Assembly: GCA_008933995.1 (NCBI GenBank)
Contig: WARS01000011.1
Span: 13,607,516-13,671,515, forward strand
DNA from: Datnioides undecimradiatus
Taxonomy: Eukaryota; Chordata; Actinopteri; Lobotiformes; Datnioididae
DNA: 64,000 nucleotides
Reading direction: 5' to 3'
The position numbers and the translations under genes are program-made. Position 1 is the stretch's first letter. Every line of letters starts with the position of its first letter. The notes beneath the pieces were generated by a model. The model was not told where the DNA came from, did not search any database, and was given only the letters and a program-made list of their open reading frames with translations. Shown here one piece after another: positions 1 through 14,228 of the stretch.

Positions 1-1962
1 CAAAGTCATCTGTATTGTGTGGAATTGAAAGACCCAATATTTTTAAGGTTATGTCTGGTTAATTGTAGCCTGGGTGTTACTTTTGTAGTTTTGACATTGT
101 CATTTCTCCAGCTTGCCGTAATTAACAGGTCAAGAAATGATCCTTTAGACTAGAGCTGAAATGACTGGTGAATCACCCCATAAGGTGACTGGTGGGTGAT
201 GAAATGAATGAAGTATTTTGATGGTCAAGTTGTCTTTTTTGTCATTTTTCATGACATGGGGTTTTTTTTTGTCATAAATGTAAAGTGAATATTTAGAGGT
301 TTTGGGCTGATGGTCAAATGGGCAAAACAATTAATTAACTTTTCAGAATAAAGTCAACAGATTGAAGGTAACGGGTAAGACAGTCTGATAGTAAACAAGT
401 CAACAGTTTAGCCGAATGATTTGAACCTCTTGATCTGTATGTAAAACCATAATTTAGGACCCCTGAAATGGTTAATGGTAATAATCCCTCACTGCACAGG
501 AAAACTGTAATACAGTCTGTTAGTTTGTGAACTGTGCTGGCCGTTTACAGACAGTCTGGTTAATAAATTGACCATTTGCCTTTGTTTTCTTTTCTAAATA
601 TGGTTGATTAACCTTGGAGCTGGCTTTAAATCTGCATAATGATCTTATTACTTGCCACATTAACACTAAGCACACTGGTTTGATTACTGGTAGCATTTAT
701 GACCAAATCCACAAACTTAGGCCTGATTTGAAGTATACCATGATTGTCCTTTTATAAATTGCTGCAATCACTTCTGTTCATTAACAGTGGCACAGACACG
801 GTTGAATGACGCACCATCATAGTGTCTCCAGCTGATTGACTGAATGATCGAGTGTGTTCAGGGGACACGTGTACTTGCCTTGAGTGGAGACGATCCAGCA
901 GCCGTTGTGAATAGAAGTGCTGTGCTGCTCAGCTGTGATGAAGCGAAATCTCTAGGGACTGATGGAGGCCCATGCCTATCCATTAGTGTCACTGTGGTCT
1001 GGGTGTTTCTTCCCAGTGGGCCGGTCACACACAGCAGCGCAGCACACTGACATCGCCTAGACCTCCTTGTCACAAGCATGTTCATCTCATTTTGGGACTG
1101 ATGAGCGCCTCATTAGAGGACCGCAGAGTGAGTGCTGGCACTCCCCCCCCCTCCCTCAGTGTGCTTCACGGCTGCCTGAACACTTGCCTTAGTTGTAATT
1201 TGGACAAATGTAGGCTGGGGCAGCACATGCAAAGAAGGACATACATGTTCATCACAAACACACACGCACGTTTCACTTTCTCCCTCCCTCTCTGTGAGCG
1301 GGGCCTGAATGGTCGCAAGCTGGTGGGCGCAATTAGAGTTTCACACTCAGTTAGGCAGCAGCTCTAATGGGGATTGACACGTTCCTGCGAATCCCCTCCA
1401 CACAGCCGCAACTGTTGATGTTTACACACAAGACCTGTATTATATTATCAGTCGTGGATGGTGACAGCTGATGAAGAAAAATGGAGGTGATTTATGTGAG
1501 TGCTCATAGGTAGACTCAAACTAGTTGGTTGAGTAATTAGATGCAAAGATGTGCGGTTATTTTGCTATTTTCTGTCTTGTCACCTGCGGCAATCACAGCT
1601 GCAATGATTTATGCTCAGTTATTGCTTAAATGATTAGCAAATGAATCTAGAAATGATCAACAGAAAAGTAAAAAACAACAACAGTTGGTATTAAACAATT
1701 TAATAACTGTTTAAGTCATTTACTGTATGCTAAGCAATAATGGCAACAGTTCTCTGGGTCTAGCTCCTCAAATGTCAGGGGTTCCTGCTTTTTCTGTGAA
1801 CTTTTAATGGGTATTTTTCACCATTTCTGACCATCCGGTTGAAACAGGCTGACTGATCTGTCACAAATAATGACAAGACAAAAGAAATGCATTAATGAGT
1901 GAACGTTGCTGCCCTGTGTTGATATGTTTGGTAAATTAAGTTACGTTATATCCATGGTAGAG
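1..1962. other. Non-coding, no gene seen
   Basis: A+T-rich sequence with only short chance open frames and no domain I recognise. Probably part of a long 5' intron of nrcam, or intergenic. Confidence 0.5.
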
Positions 1963-2260
1963 CTGAAACTGGTGAATTGATTAGGGATAGAAAATAAATC
2001 AGCAGCAGTTTAGACAAGAATCAAGAGTTATTTTTAAGCAAGAACCCAAAAAAAATCTGGTTCAGCATCCTCAAATGTGAACATTTGCCTTGTTTTTAAG
2101 TCGTCCAAGATAGTAAACTGAATAATTTCAGGTATTGTACTGTACATCTGACAAAACAAGCAACTTGAAGATTTCGTTAATTGTTTATTTTGAATATTTT
2201 ATTTAGGACTCTTTATAAACCAAAAGCATAATAAGGTCGATAATTAGCAGATCCATCAGT
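1963..2260 (+). repeat. Old dispersed fish repeat, family A (GCTGAAAC ... TTAATCGAT type), copy 1
   Basis: The stretch starts gagctgaaactggtgaattg and passes through cctcaaatgtgaacatttgcc and gtaaactgaataatttcagg. This order of motifs recurs in a widespread fish repeat I know by sight, and a second copy lies at 45828-46090. Class unknown. Confidence 0.6.
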
Positions 2261-4635
2261 AGTTGTAAGTTGCTGCACTAATCTAGAGCTTTGCTAAGCA
2301 CAGATAGCATCTTTCATGATTGAGGGTTTCATATTTGTTTATATATTTTAGGCAGCAGGTATTGTGGACAGATGGTGGATGAGCAGTGGTCGGTGCAGAT
2401 GTCCCTGGACAGCCCACTGTGACCGAATCATTACACCAGAGTTTTACACCATGACAGTCATCAAGCCCAATCACTCAAGGTTGCCCAGGGAACTCTATTA
2501 TGGCCCATGTCAGGTTATTACACCCCTATGTGAGAACAAAGCATTTAGAGATGCTCTTTTCTCTTCAAACCAACTACCAGGGAGTGACAACAGTAGAGCC
2601 TCCTTTTGAAGTGGGAGGATGGGGTAATGGAACGTAATGTTGTGGGTTTTATGTTCACTCTCCACCCCCCAGTAGAGCGCCTGACAGGTTAACTAGCTCC
2701 ATGTACCATTTGATCAGACTCCCAGTCAACCTTGAGTTCGGGGACTTTATACGAACAAATTAGGTATGAACCAATGAAGATGGGACTTGAGGTGTTTGCT
2801 CTCTGAGGGTGTTTTCTGAATTCTCATAAGATGATCTGCTATCTTACCACCCACTGGAAGACCATGAAGGGAGGGGAAAGGAAAAGTGGGAGTGTTATTA
2901 AGCTTTCAGGGTTGCAGGAGGGAGGAGGGGTGGATCATGTACCTCAGTCGACGCTGAGAAAGAGCTGGGGGAACAAAGGGGGTCTGTTTTCTCTGTCTGT
3001 ACTGGCGGGGCGGCTGTTCTCGGCTCTTTCTTGCTGTATAGGGGGGTGATGCAGGGTTATGCCTGAGGAGATCCACAATAGAAACTCTGGTGTTGGAGCC
3101 TCTGTTTGAACACACAGTTGTTATTGCTGAAGAGGGCTGGAGAGGCAGTTCTTGCCACCGACAGCCCCGGGCCTGTTGAAGCTCTGGCCAACTTTGGATG
3201 GGCAGCAGATGTTGGAGAGGTAGTTGGTGGCCCAGTGGCAGCACATAACAAGTACCATTGCTTCCCTATCCTGTCCTGAAAACAACAGGAGGTGGGCATT
3301 GCTCCACCGGCAGGGTGTAGGCTCGCCAAAATCACAGAAAATTCAGGAAGAGTGTGCACTTGAATGCTTTCTCATCTGTTCTCAAGCCTCCGTCTTCCTC
3401 CTATTTGCATAGGGCTTAAGAGAAACTCGGCCGCACATCCCACTCTTTGTTGGCACTGCGGTGCAGCCCACTTGTGTTGTCTAATGGCTCAGCAAATACA
3501 TCGCCACAGCTTTTATTCTGCATATAACATCAGAGGTTTAAAGAGTGGACCCTGCCAAGAAATCCACCACAAGCCCCCACGCTCTTCCCAGCCTGCTGTT
3601 GAACGTTACATCCGATAAACTTGTATTATTGGGGGGTCCGTGGAGATAAGAGGAGTGCAGGCGTAGATTATCTTTGTCGCCCCAGCACATGATGCAACAG
3701 TATTGAATCAACAGGAAAGAAGGGGACACTTAGCTGTCAGCTCATGAATAAAGTTGACATAGAAACACAAAGTGGCTTTGCTATGGTTCAGGAGGCTCGC
3801 TGACCTCGAGGTCTTATTTAGGCCAGGCCCTCTAATGCCCTTACCCTGTGCTCCACCCTCTACCCCCTCCCACACCCCAGCCAAGGGTAAGACACCATGT
3901 TAGCAGCTCAGCAGCCACCACTGAAGGGTCCTTAATCCAAGTGGGATGACAGCTTGGCTCTAGATGGTGTTTCTGTGGTGCTGAGACCAATGGGCTTTTC
4001 TTTCCCTCTTTTTCATCCCTTAAACCCCCCAAACACAGCCACAGGAATCCTGGGAAAAAATATTCTCCCGGGGAAGACAAAGGAATGGGATGGTAAACAA
4101 ATCCAAGTGTAGATCTGCGATTCCTCCATTCAGCATAAGATAAATGTGCATGTCCTTTGAGATATCAAAAGCACAAAATACAATGTGACTTTGGCTGCTT
4201 TGTCTTTTTTTTTTTTTGTCCTGGTGCCACGTGTTGTGGTAAAAACATAATCTATACCAGATAATCTTTGTCCCGGCTTCTGATGAATGATTAGGGAAGA
4301 TTGAGGTCAGAAAACCATTAAAATCATACAATTTGGTGCTTCTGTCAAAACAAATCATTTTCCCTTCCTTTACAGCAGTAAGCTGACCCATCCGGAGACC
4401 ACACACGGAAAGAGGTTCAAACTGGCCAATAGTCACCAGTGATACAAAAATGAGCATCAGACCTGTTTGCTAATACACTGAGTGACTCTGGTAGGCAGAA
4501 ATGGAAAATTCATTTTTTCCAGATTGATTTAGCTGCCTGCTGATGTGTAGTTAACACTGGAGACAGTCAGCTGTAACAGTACCGTTGTTATTTTTCCTAA
4601 AATGTGTGTGTGCTGTGGGTTTAGCCTTATTTTAC
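2261..4635. other. Non-coding, no gene seen
   Basis: Only short overlapping open frames on both strands, none with recognisable domains, splice-site structure or conserved motifs. Confidence 0.5.
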
Positions 4636-4762
4636 TTTGATAATCGATTAATCTCTTCATTTATCACATCATCAATTACCTTTTTCTAATTTATGATATT
4701 TTATAGCCAAAATCCATTCATAAAATAATCAACAGATTAATTAGTAATGAAAGTAATCTTTC
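4636..4762 (-). repeat. Dispersed fish repeat, family A, copy 2 (fragment)
   Basis: Contains ataatcgattaatctcttc, then ttttatagccaaaatccatt and ataatcaacagattaattag, the terminal motifs of the same family as 1963-2260 in opposite orientation. Fragmentary. Confidence 0.5.
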
Positions 4763-7700
4763 CATGTTTCCTTTGAAATTTGTGAGTGGCTGATACTGTA
4801 TTTTTGATCTGATTGACCTGTAACAGCCCGATCTGATATGTATTCATACTATACACTGTATGAATAAATTAACGTATCACCAAACAGATTTGAGCATTTT
4901 TCAGGATTGCCTTTGAATAAAGGATATACTCTTTCAACCACCATGAGAGGAAAACTGCCTATAAATTAGATTTATTAACAAAACCCCAAGTACATTCAGC
5001 ATGGCGTTGACTGTGCTCAGGCCCTGTGCCAGACCAATTTAGGATCAAATGCAAGCAATGGAATAGCAATCAGCTTAATCTCCTTGTGGTCAGTCCTCTG
5101 CTGGTTTCTCAGTGCCGGGCGTCTCTAGGAGCTGGAAGAATGTAATTGTCACTAAGATAATTCCTTGCTGTGGGCTAGCTGAGGCCGGCTGTGAGGATGG
5201 ACAAATGGCAACTTCATTTATCAGGATCTCCTCAGAGGATGGCCAGCCTGATAACCCAATCAAACGTCTAGTGTGGCTGAAAGCTGTCTGGGCCAACACT
5301 GGGCTTTTTCAGCTGCGTGTTTGTCTCTCTGTCTATGTGGAAATATCAATGAGTCTTTGTCAGTGTGTCATGGTTTATAGCCAAAGCCCTACAGTGTCAG
5401 AGTATCTCAAAGAAAAAAAAACAAAAAACAATCCATAGGTTTGTGGACATTTTCTTCAGTAGAAATCGTATATTTTCCATATTTTATCACACAATTACAC
5501 CATTATGTGTCTAGATCTTGGCGGTGAATGCCATTCTTTATGTTGATTTAGTTGGTATTCTTCTGGCAGAAGTTGAAAAGACTGGTCTGAAGCAGACCTA
5601 ATGCTCGGGTCTTCAAGGTTGGCTGGTTTTGGGCCTCTCAGGGCTCAAGGCACAATGACCACATCTCTGTATGAGTGGAGCCAGGGTGGACATGTTACTC
5701 AAAGGGGTTACAGCGTGACAGTGAACACGCCTCCACAGATCCTGTGAGAGAAAAATAGGACACTTTCACTCATTGGTCATTTGTGATGTGTCACTGAGGT
5801 GGAATTCATATAGCTCCTGGTTTTGAAGTCAGTATCTTGATTGTAGCTGACATTTCTGGGTATGTAGAAGGCTCAGCTTAGAGTCAAGGGCCACTCTTTA
5901 GATGGTCACCACTGCTTTCATGAAATGTGATTGGTGTGGAATAAAAGATGCAACTGTTACAGCACAGAGGAGCTGCAGCATGCCGCTGTACTCACTCCAA
6001 GGTTGCATGCATTTTGTCATCTATGTGAACTAAACTTAAGTGCACATCTGAGGCTTTTACATAATTGTTAAAACCTCTGTCTCTGTAAAAATTCCCCCTG
6101 ATTCCATGATAATAATTAAAATGGTGGTTTAATTTTCAAAGCCAGCCTCTGAGATCATGATATGCACGATGCTCATGGAATTACTGGAACCTGTTTTATA
6201 ATCTCAGCTCGTAGCGTATGTGATTTAAATAAAGGAGCAGTGGCTGCCTGGAGAGCAGATCATGCACTGATCACTACCACTTTCTCTTTCTCTCTGTGTT
6301 CCTCTGAACATTTCTCTCTTCCTTTTTTATTACTCTCAGAGCATAGTTCACATGTACGTTTGCTTACCTGGCACAAGCTTTTTGTAAATCTATGTTTGTG
6401 TGCAGAGTCTTTCTTACGTTTTTAGTAACTTTAGCACGCGCTTGCTTTCAAACTGATGATTAGAAACATGTACCATTAAAACTTAAATGTCTACAATTTG
6501 GTGACGTGTAAACTAAATTGCGTAGAAAAATCTATAACACTGTCCGATCAAAAGAAATTGTTTATGCTACACTGACTTCCTGTTTGTCTAATGTAAACAG
6601 AAATTCAGCTAACGTATTTATGCCTTCTTATCCAAGGGTAAAGCCTGAGGCAAACCAGTAGCATTCAACATATCCGTGCATATTAAATGAACCTATAGAT
6701 TACACTATATTCAATATTGCCCTTAAACGTAGGCGTTATTCACTGATTTAGTCCCTAATCAGACCAGAATTGGGGAACTACATGGAGGTCGGCCCAATTG
6801 GATTCTCCACGGTCATCGCTAGTGAAAAAAATCTAATTAAGCTTGAGGCGTCCCAAGTCAAACTCCCCAGGATTACCCTGGCCCTGCACCCAAAACCCAA
6901 CCCTGGGAGAGAGCGATAACTAGACTCCCATAATCTGAAGCAAGGGTTGACTGGAGGGGCGGGGGGTGATGATGAAACCCTTGCAAACTCAATCTACCAG
7001 CCCCATCTGCAGTGGCTGACGTCGCAGCAGGTTAAGTCACAGCAGGTTAAGTAGTATGTCTATCACGTCATCTTGGAAGCAGAGAAACACATCAGGTAAA
7101 TAAAGTTTAAATCAAACAGTACGTTAACCAAAAGTGTTTACCACAGCGGGAAAGAGTGTGTAGAGCAACAGTAACAGTCTGTGTGTTTTGGTGAGATAAT
7201 GATAGAAAAACTGATTTCATGCAGAGTTTCATCCGTATTGCTCACAATCCCTCCCACGCTTTGAAGTCAAATTAGAAATGTGTCTGTATGGGTGGAAATG
7301 ACAGATTAGGGAGCAGAAAACATGCTTTGAAAGAGCCTTTAGCCCACCTCCTCCTCCTGCTCCTAAAATCTGCCTTTTGAGACCGAATAAAACCCTGCAA
7401 AGTATCTTTCCTTTTGTCCCAACTTTAGGATGTGGGCTGGATGTACACTCAGTGTTTTAAAGGGTCTGCTTTCCCCCTTACTTCTTTGTTTTAGTGTCGA
7501 TTGAGTGAAAGTACATGTTTACTATGGTCACTGCTTCTTAACAGCCCTTGAAGGAGTCTGTTTGAGAGGAAAACAACTCACAACAGGGGACCACTATTGA
7601 TCAGGTGTTTGCCCAACAGAAGCAGGGAAGAGGTGAAGGGGGTGAGGGGTCAGGATGGGGTGAGATACAGGGACGAGCCAGTGACCAGGACATGCTCTCC

Positions 7701-10700
7701 CTCTCACCAGGATGTGGTCAAGTCTGAAATATGGCTCTCTTCTTTTGATCCTGGAACAATGCACCTGCTGGAGGCCTGAGGATATGTCCTTTCCCTTGTC
7801 TCCAAGGTATCACTGACCTGTACCCGAGTGAATAACATTAACAGCGTTAACATTATATGAGTGTCTTTTTGGACAGTAGCTTCTTTTCTGCAACACCACA
7901 AAAGTTAAGAAGCCGCTTGTCATCTCTTCTTGCCTTCTCAAGGGATTTGATTGTTTTTGAGTTGTTTTTCCCGGTCTAGCATTGAAACGCAGCCGGAGTG
8001 AGAGCTGAATGTGCTCTTTTGGCCTCAAAACAAAAGCCCTCCGAATTTGTTTCAGTCGCTCTGTTTATCTGAGCTGTGATGCAGTCGAAATGGGACTTTG
8101 GATATGAATTTCGAGTGGAAGCAGAGCGTTGGCAGCACTGGCAGGGCCACGTCCTTGACAGCCCTGTTGAATTAATTCCTTCCAAATGGCTGATTTCAAG
8201 AATGAAAAGAGGAGTCTTGAATGAAACCTACTACTGATCTAATGCAGCTTTGACAGAGGTCCAGTTTTACCCATAATGTCTTGTGAAACCATCCTTCTTT
8301 ATCCCTGTGACTCATATTGTGCTGCATTAAAGTATAATGGAGTAGGTGGCCACAGAGAAACCACCCAGAACTGCTCGTCATAGCGCTTCAGTTTGATTGA
8401 CACAGCGCTTCTCTTTTCACATCAGACATGGTAAAATGGCATAAAAGTGGCTCTTTTACATAACATTGGACAATTGCATGCCTAACCTCCGTCATTCACC
8501 ACTGGGCCTCTGTGGATTCAAACTGGAGCAACCTCAACATATCTGTGTTTTGTAATGCTAAAATTAGCAGAATCTGAGGCATGTGCTTGATATGGTAATA
8601 GGGCAGGAAAATTGTGTTTGGAGTGTTAGTTCCATCTTTCCACGGATGTTTGCCAGGCTTCTTAAATTAGACTCATTGATTTGCAGCCATCCCCACAATG
8701 GTCTAATACACCCAAAAGATATTTAAAAGATAATTAACCTGGTAGAAGCAAGACAGCAATTGTGTATTTATACAGCGTTAATGGTAAATCACCAAGCCCA
8801 TATGAGAAAATTAAGTTTTATGTGTGTCAGCTTTTATTCTGGCTTTTTTCTTGGTTCTCATGGTGTCACTTAGGCGATCAGAGGATTGCAAGTCGGTCAG
8901 ACTTTGGTAAATGTTTGCTCAGGATTAAAAGTGGAGCACTATGATTAGCCTCGCCATCCTGACCACAGATATGAAAGTGTGTGGATAACATCTTATTAAT
9001 CCCCCACAGGCTATTTTAAATAGCTTTTGTCATGATACCATGTAGTTTCTCTTCTGCTTCCTTTACTTATTCTCTTTTTGAAAACTAAGTTGTATTTGGG
9101 AAAAACAACAACAGCAAACATCCCACAGAATGGTGCATTGTACTGGATGATTTATGATAGTGTTGGTAGATGTTGCATAAATGAACACTGTTGTGACATT
9201 GACATGTTTTCTCACGTAGACTCACACAGCAGCGGCTCTCTCAGCTGTGCCGAGTGCAGCTTTAAATGTTTAATGGAGAGTCAAGGGATGAGGGGCATCT
9301 TCTGTCTCCGTCTGCATAGTGTCTCATTCCCACCTGGCCAAGCTCCAGTGCTCACTGCAGCACTCTGACCCACCATGCTGCTGCATTGAGACCGGATACA
9401 AAGCCTCATTGGAGACTTTCTAGCTCCACTGAAGTTATGCGGTATATTGACTAGTTTGTGCCGCACAGGCTTCTGTTCTCAAACTTGTCCAGACTATAAA
9501 GTTTCTCAGTCACTTGACCCTTGTGCACCTGTGTTTCATTTTGTAGCCTGGCCATCTTCCTCAGTGTCAAAGTAGTATGCAGGTCGTTTGACCACCACCC
9601 ACCAGTCTGTGTCACGGTCAAAGCCTCAGCAGTGCAGGGAAGCCCTGGCTGTCCTTCAATAGCTCTTTCACTGCCGCTCGGTGACAATGCATTTTTTCCA
9701 TGCCATAAAGCAGATGCTGTATTATAGCAGCACAATACTGGTCCCATCTGAAACTGTTTACCATGTGAAAGGCACACCGGGATCAGGATGCCTACCACTG
9801 TGTTGGGCTTTTTGACTTGCCACTCTATAATGAGTACTCGCTGGAAGGAAAAAGAGTAGGCAGCTTTAACTGGCATTGTGATCACTGCATAGAGAGCGGA
9901 AATGCGGTATAAAGTGCTGATCCAGGCTATTCTTCCAAGGCTGGGCCTTTTTATACTTAACAGAATACAGAGATTACTGTGACATCAAATGCGCTTGTCA
10001 GCAGTTGCATCAACAGCAGATACGTAGGCAGGAAACTTGCAGTCAGGTGTTTGTCCACCTGAGAAAAACTGATTTTTTACTATGAAAATATTTTAGTAGA
10101 TTTCTCACAACAGAAATCCTCCTGTCCTGCTGAAGCTTGTTGCAGCTATGGCAGGTGCCCTCTGGATGAGGGCACTGATATTTTTTGACCTCTGTCTCCA
10201 AAAGCCAACAAATCCAGAACTAAGAAGTGAAGTGAAAACAGCTTGACTACAGAGACTTAACTGGCGGAACAGAAAAGCCCTGCAGTTAAATGATTAGCTT
10301 CCTTTGTGTTACTGGTACCTGTCTTCTCTTGTCTGGCTGTTTGTTGTCGGTGAGTTGAAGAGGCTCCCCTTGTTCTGAGTTGTTTGCCCTCAGGGCCTGT
10401 TGTATGATGTCCCCCCTCCCCCCCACCACCTCTTAAAAAAACAGCTAAAAACATTGTTGAAACAGCACTGCTGTTGGACTTACTGGTAGTCTGACAGCGA
10501 GACTCTTCACTAATTGAGCACTCAAGCAGAGAGGGACCTTGAATGGCCAGAGGTAGCCGACCAGACAGGCCGGTTGGTCAGTCAGCCTTCACTTTCAGAC
10601 TCTTCCCCACCTCACATGTGATTTCAGGCCCTAGAGCGACTTTCTGGAGACATTCAGCACTCAGACCTCCTCCTGAAGCAAAGGTCCCCCTGGCCCCAGC

Positions 10701-11269
10701 AACACTCAAAGGCCTTATCCTTACTGACAAGAGCTCTCTGAGACCTCCAGTCCGCAGCTGGTCATCAATCATGTCAAGGACACACATCTATCATGTCAAG
10801 AGCCTGGAGAAATAAGAGCAGCACCACACACATAAAAGCCCAGACGGGGACACATTTAAGTACATTAATCCAACCCTGTTGAGAAGAAGGATGTCACTAT
10901 GGGAAATAAGGAAGTAACTGTGAGTGTATAAACCAATTGTATAATTTGGTTTCTGGCTGTGCAGCGGGCTGATAGCACTGCAGTTAGGTGGCTGTGTAGA
11001 AAACAGTGCAGCTGCCTCAAGTTAAAAAACGTTTGAATTTTGACCATCAGATAAAAAATTTTATTGCACTTTTTTCAAGTAAGTAGTGACTGAACAATAG
11101 TGTCAGTCTGTCTGAGGGTTGGATGCATTACCATAAGGACTTGTACTGACATTCATGGTCTTCTGCGGATTAAAGCTTTCTGATCTGACCTGATCTTCTC
11201 ACCTAGCACCATCCTAACATTGACATTTTGATTTTGGTTTTGAGTAAAATGTTTTTACAACTATTGTAT
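4763..11269. other. Non-coding, no gene seen
   Basis: No supported gene. A small local duplication (cagcaggttaagt twice) lies at about 7025-7052. Short open frames here lack any recognisable protein motif. Confidence 0.5.
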
Positions 11270-11640
11270 AAACTGCCATAAAATGTGGTAAGTTCATGAT
11301 CCCCCGAGGATAAATTGCAAACACTTCTCAAATACTAACTGGTGATAGTGTAGCCCATCAGGCCATCTTGTGGATGACTTATGACCAAATATCTGCAAAA
11401 CTTATGACCTACCCATCATCCTCAGCTGCACTTGTGCTAATTAGCACATATTAGCATGCTAACACACTCAACCAAGATGCTGGACATGGTAAACTGTATG
11501 CCTGTTAAACATTAGTATTGTAGACATACATCCAGTTGCATTCTATGTACTACAAAAGCATCTTTGAGAGCACTTTGCATACCATTTTGCCATTGTTGTG
11601 CCCAATCTGTTCATAAAAGACATGTGGTGTAGATAAGTAA
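11270..11640 (+). repeat. Dispersed fish repeat, family B (TTAGCATGCTAAC type), copy 1
   Basis: It contains gccataaaatgtggtaagtt, ccccgaggataaattg, then cctcagctgcacttgtgctaa and ttagcatgctaacacactca. The same motif order occurs at 16405-16890, and the reverse at 61622-61755. A common old fish repeat; its class is unknown to me. Confidence 0.7.
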
Positions 11641-14181
11641 GATGAACAACACTTTTAAGCATGCTGCTCACAACAAATCCCCTCCAGCCAATTTCTGAAT
11701 TAAAAAAAAGGTGATCTAGTCACTCAAAAACCTCTCCATCACTTTTCTTTATATGCTACTGGTTATACTTTCATCTCAGTTATTGCAGCAGTGAGCATCT
11801 GTCCCATTTTGTTATATCATCTCCCCGATGACTACTAGGTTTCTTGTCAAAACTGCAGCAACGTGCTTATCAAGAATGAAGCAGAGGGAACACCGACCAC
11901 TGAGAGTAACACACATTCAGTGGAGGTTGTGTGAAATCCCTCAAGGTTTTGAATAACTGAGCATGTAGCACAGATACTGGAGAAATCATATCACTGAGAA
12001 AGCTCAGGACCGAATGCCAGTAAATGACAAGGCTGTTGTCTCCACCAAATCATGTCAAGACTTTTTCTTGCAGCTTCTTCTTATCGTTGGAGCCAGTTTC
12101 TCTGACATCGTGCATTCAGGCAGAGCTTGTCTGTCAGCTTCGTTTTGTCACTAATTTATTCATTTAAGCAGTGGCAGCCACATTCAAAGACAATGGCACA
12201 GAAGCTCTGAGTTGAATTAACCTCAATAATTATGCAGATTTGGGAAAAGAAAAGCCCAATTGTTACACACTCCTCAAAATTCCTGCCCCCTCCTGTGCTT
12301 GACATCCAAGTGAATAAATTACTAGACTCAAGAAAATATTCAAACTTCCCTCTTCAGGATCCACTAGGAATAAATGAGCACTGCATTATTTGTGTAAGAA
12401 TATTTAGATTGTACCCTCCAAGGTCAACCTTTCTTGTTTATGTATGCATTACCGATCATGTTCTCGTACTGTTCAGGCTAATGGTATCCACTGTGAGTGC
12501 ATTATCCCAGGCCAGTAGTGCAGGAGATCCATTTTCTCAAAACATTTTAAAGGAATCCACTTTAAGCATTTCCAATCCAGACCTGGTCCAAAGTGCTAAT
12601 GGTTTGTTTGATCAATACACGAGCTTCTACACTGTAAATACCAAAGTTGGTTGAACACATTTAAAGGAGAGCAATGCAATCCAGTAAGTGTTCACTTGAA
12701 TTTAGCAGCAATTTCAGTTGTAGTAGGATGTTTATGGATGTTGTGTTTTGATCTTGTATCATTTGGCTCTGATTTATTCTCACCATAAAATATTATTAAG
12801 TCAAAGCACAATTCCTTGCGGTCCTATAATTAGTTTTATTACAGTGTCATGCCAGATATTTGGCTCATCATGCTCGAGATTACAAGACGCTGCTGCATAT
12901 CAACCATCAAAAGTATATGAATATATTTTACTGTCACACATACTCAAAACCAAAAGGAAAACATCAATCATAACATCTTAAATGCATCTATTCAATCTCA
13001 GGGAACATGATATTTTTGTAAATGTCAACAAAATTATACACTAAGCATCAGAAGACAGCAAGGAGAAATGCCACAATTTTATATTTTTACCCTACTAATA
13101 AATTCATATCTACTGCTTCAAGATGCTCAATGTGCAGAACATTATACTCTACTTTAACATCCTCAAAATATGTATTGTTGCTTTACTTCACATGTCCATA
13201 TTACACTGGACCTACAGTTTCTCTTAAGTGCACCAAATAAGTTATTTGAAAACATGAACTTTGACCTTAAGAATATCTAATGAGCATTTATCACTAATTG
13301 ATAAGTAAAACAATTGATACTATTCATTATATGCAAAGAGAACAGATCACAACTTGATGTCTGAATGCAGGACAGAAGCTTCAGTAGCAACATCTGACTG
13401 CATCTAATCACACAGTTGAGATCTAATAAGGTATTGGCCGACTGAGGAGAAACAATAGACCAAAACAATAATAATAGAAGCCCATTTGCATCCTGTGCTC
13501 AGCTGTTAAAAACAATGGCAGCAGTAATTCTGCCTAATGCACAACTTGGTACAGGAGATGAAAGCCTCTCTCCTCTCCAGCAGTGTGCCCGGTACTCAAC
13601 CTGTCTCAGATGAAGTGATGGATCGTGATAATAGGAAGCCCACGGATATTGTTTTTGTTCTGGTATTTCTAAGAATAGGACAGCTTGATTCCACAAAAGT
13701 CTCGTCGTCGTCTGTGTTTACACAGCTTGTAATTGGTTTAATAATGGAGGTAATTTGTGCTTTAATGATGCAGGATCAGTCCCTGGGACATGTGTTAACC
13801 TGTAACCACAGCGATCCCCTGCTTCACTCTGTATCGTTGTGCGTTTCTGCAGTTTGTGACCACTGCCGCCTTCAAAATGCTATCAGGTACTCAAAGACAA
13901 CCTGTTCTGAGTGTGTGTTTTTGTGTGTACTGGTATGTGTTTGGGGATATATGTGTGGCTGAATTATTGATGCAGTGTAAATCCAATCTGCCTCATGGCA
14001 GGTGCGACGCATGCTGTTTGCTATGTGTGTGCGTTTGTATGTGTGTGAGACATTGTCAGAGAGGAGGAAGGAGCAGTGCTGTAATTAAAAGGCAGCACAG
14101 TCTGCAGTTCTGCCCACACAGATTCAGCTATAGGCAGACAGGCTAAAGGCTCTGTAATTTACATACACACGACCATCAGAG

Positions 14182-14183
<2 letters not shown>
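11641..14183. other. Non-coding, no gene seen; 12232-12654 lacks stops in one frame
   Basis: A+T-rich stretch. One frame on the + strand stays open for 140 codons at 12232-12654 but shows no domain or exon borders, and its codon content is not distinctive. I treat it as chance. Confidence 0.45.

Positions 14184-14226
<43 letters not shown>
14184..14226 (+). repeat. (CA)n microsatellite
   Basis: A pure CA run of 43 bases. It is followed by a C/T-rich stretch (to about 14365) and a purine-rich stretch (14508-14590). Confidence 0.97.

Positions 14227-14228
<2 letters not shown>

Noticed and set aside
4020..4457. 145-codon open frame on the minus strand
   Set aside because: No recognisable protein features and no support from neighbouring exons.
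12232..12654. 140-codon open frame on the + strand
   Set aside because: No recognisable domain, no exon borders, and the surrounding DNA is A+T-rich non-coding sequence.
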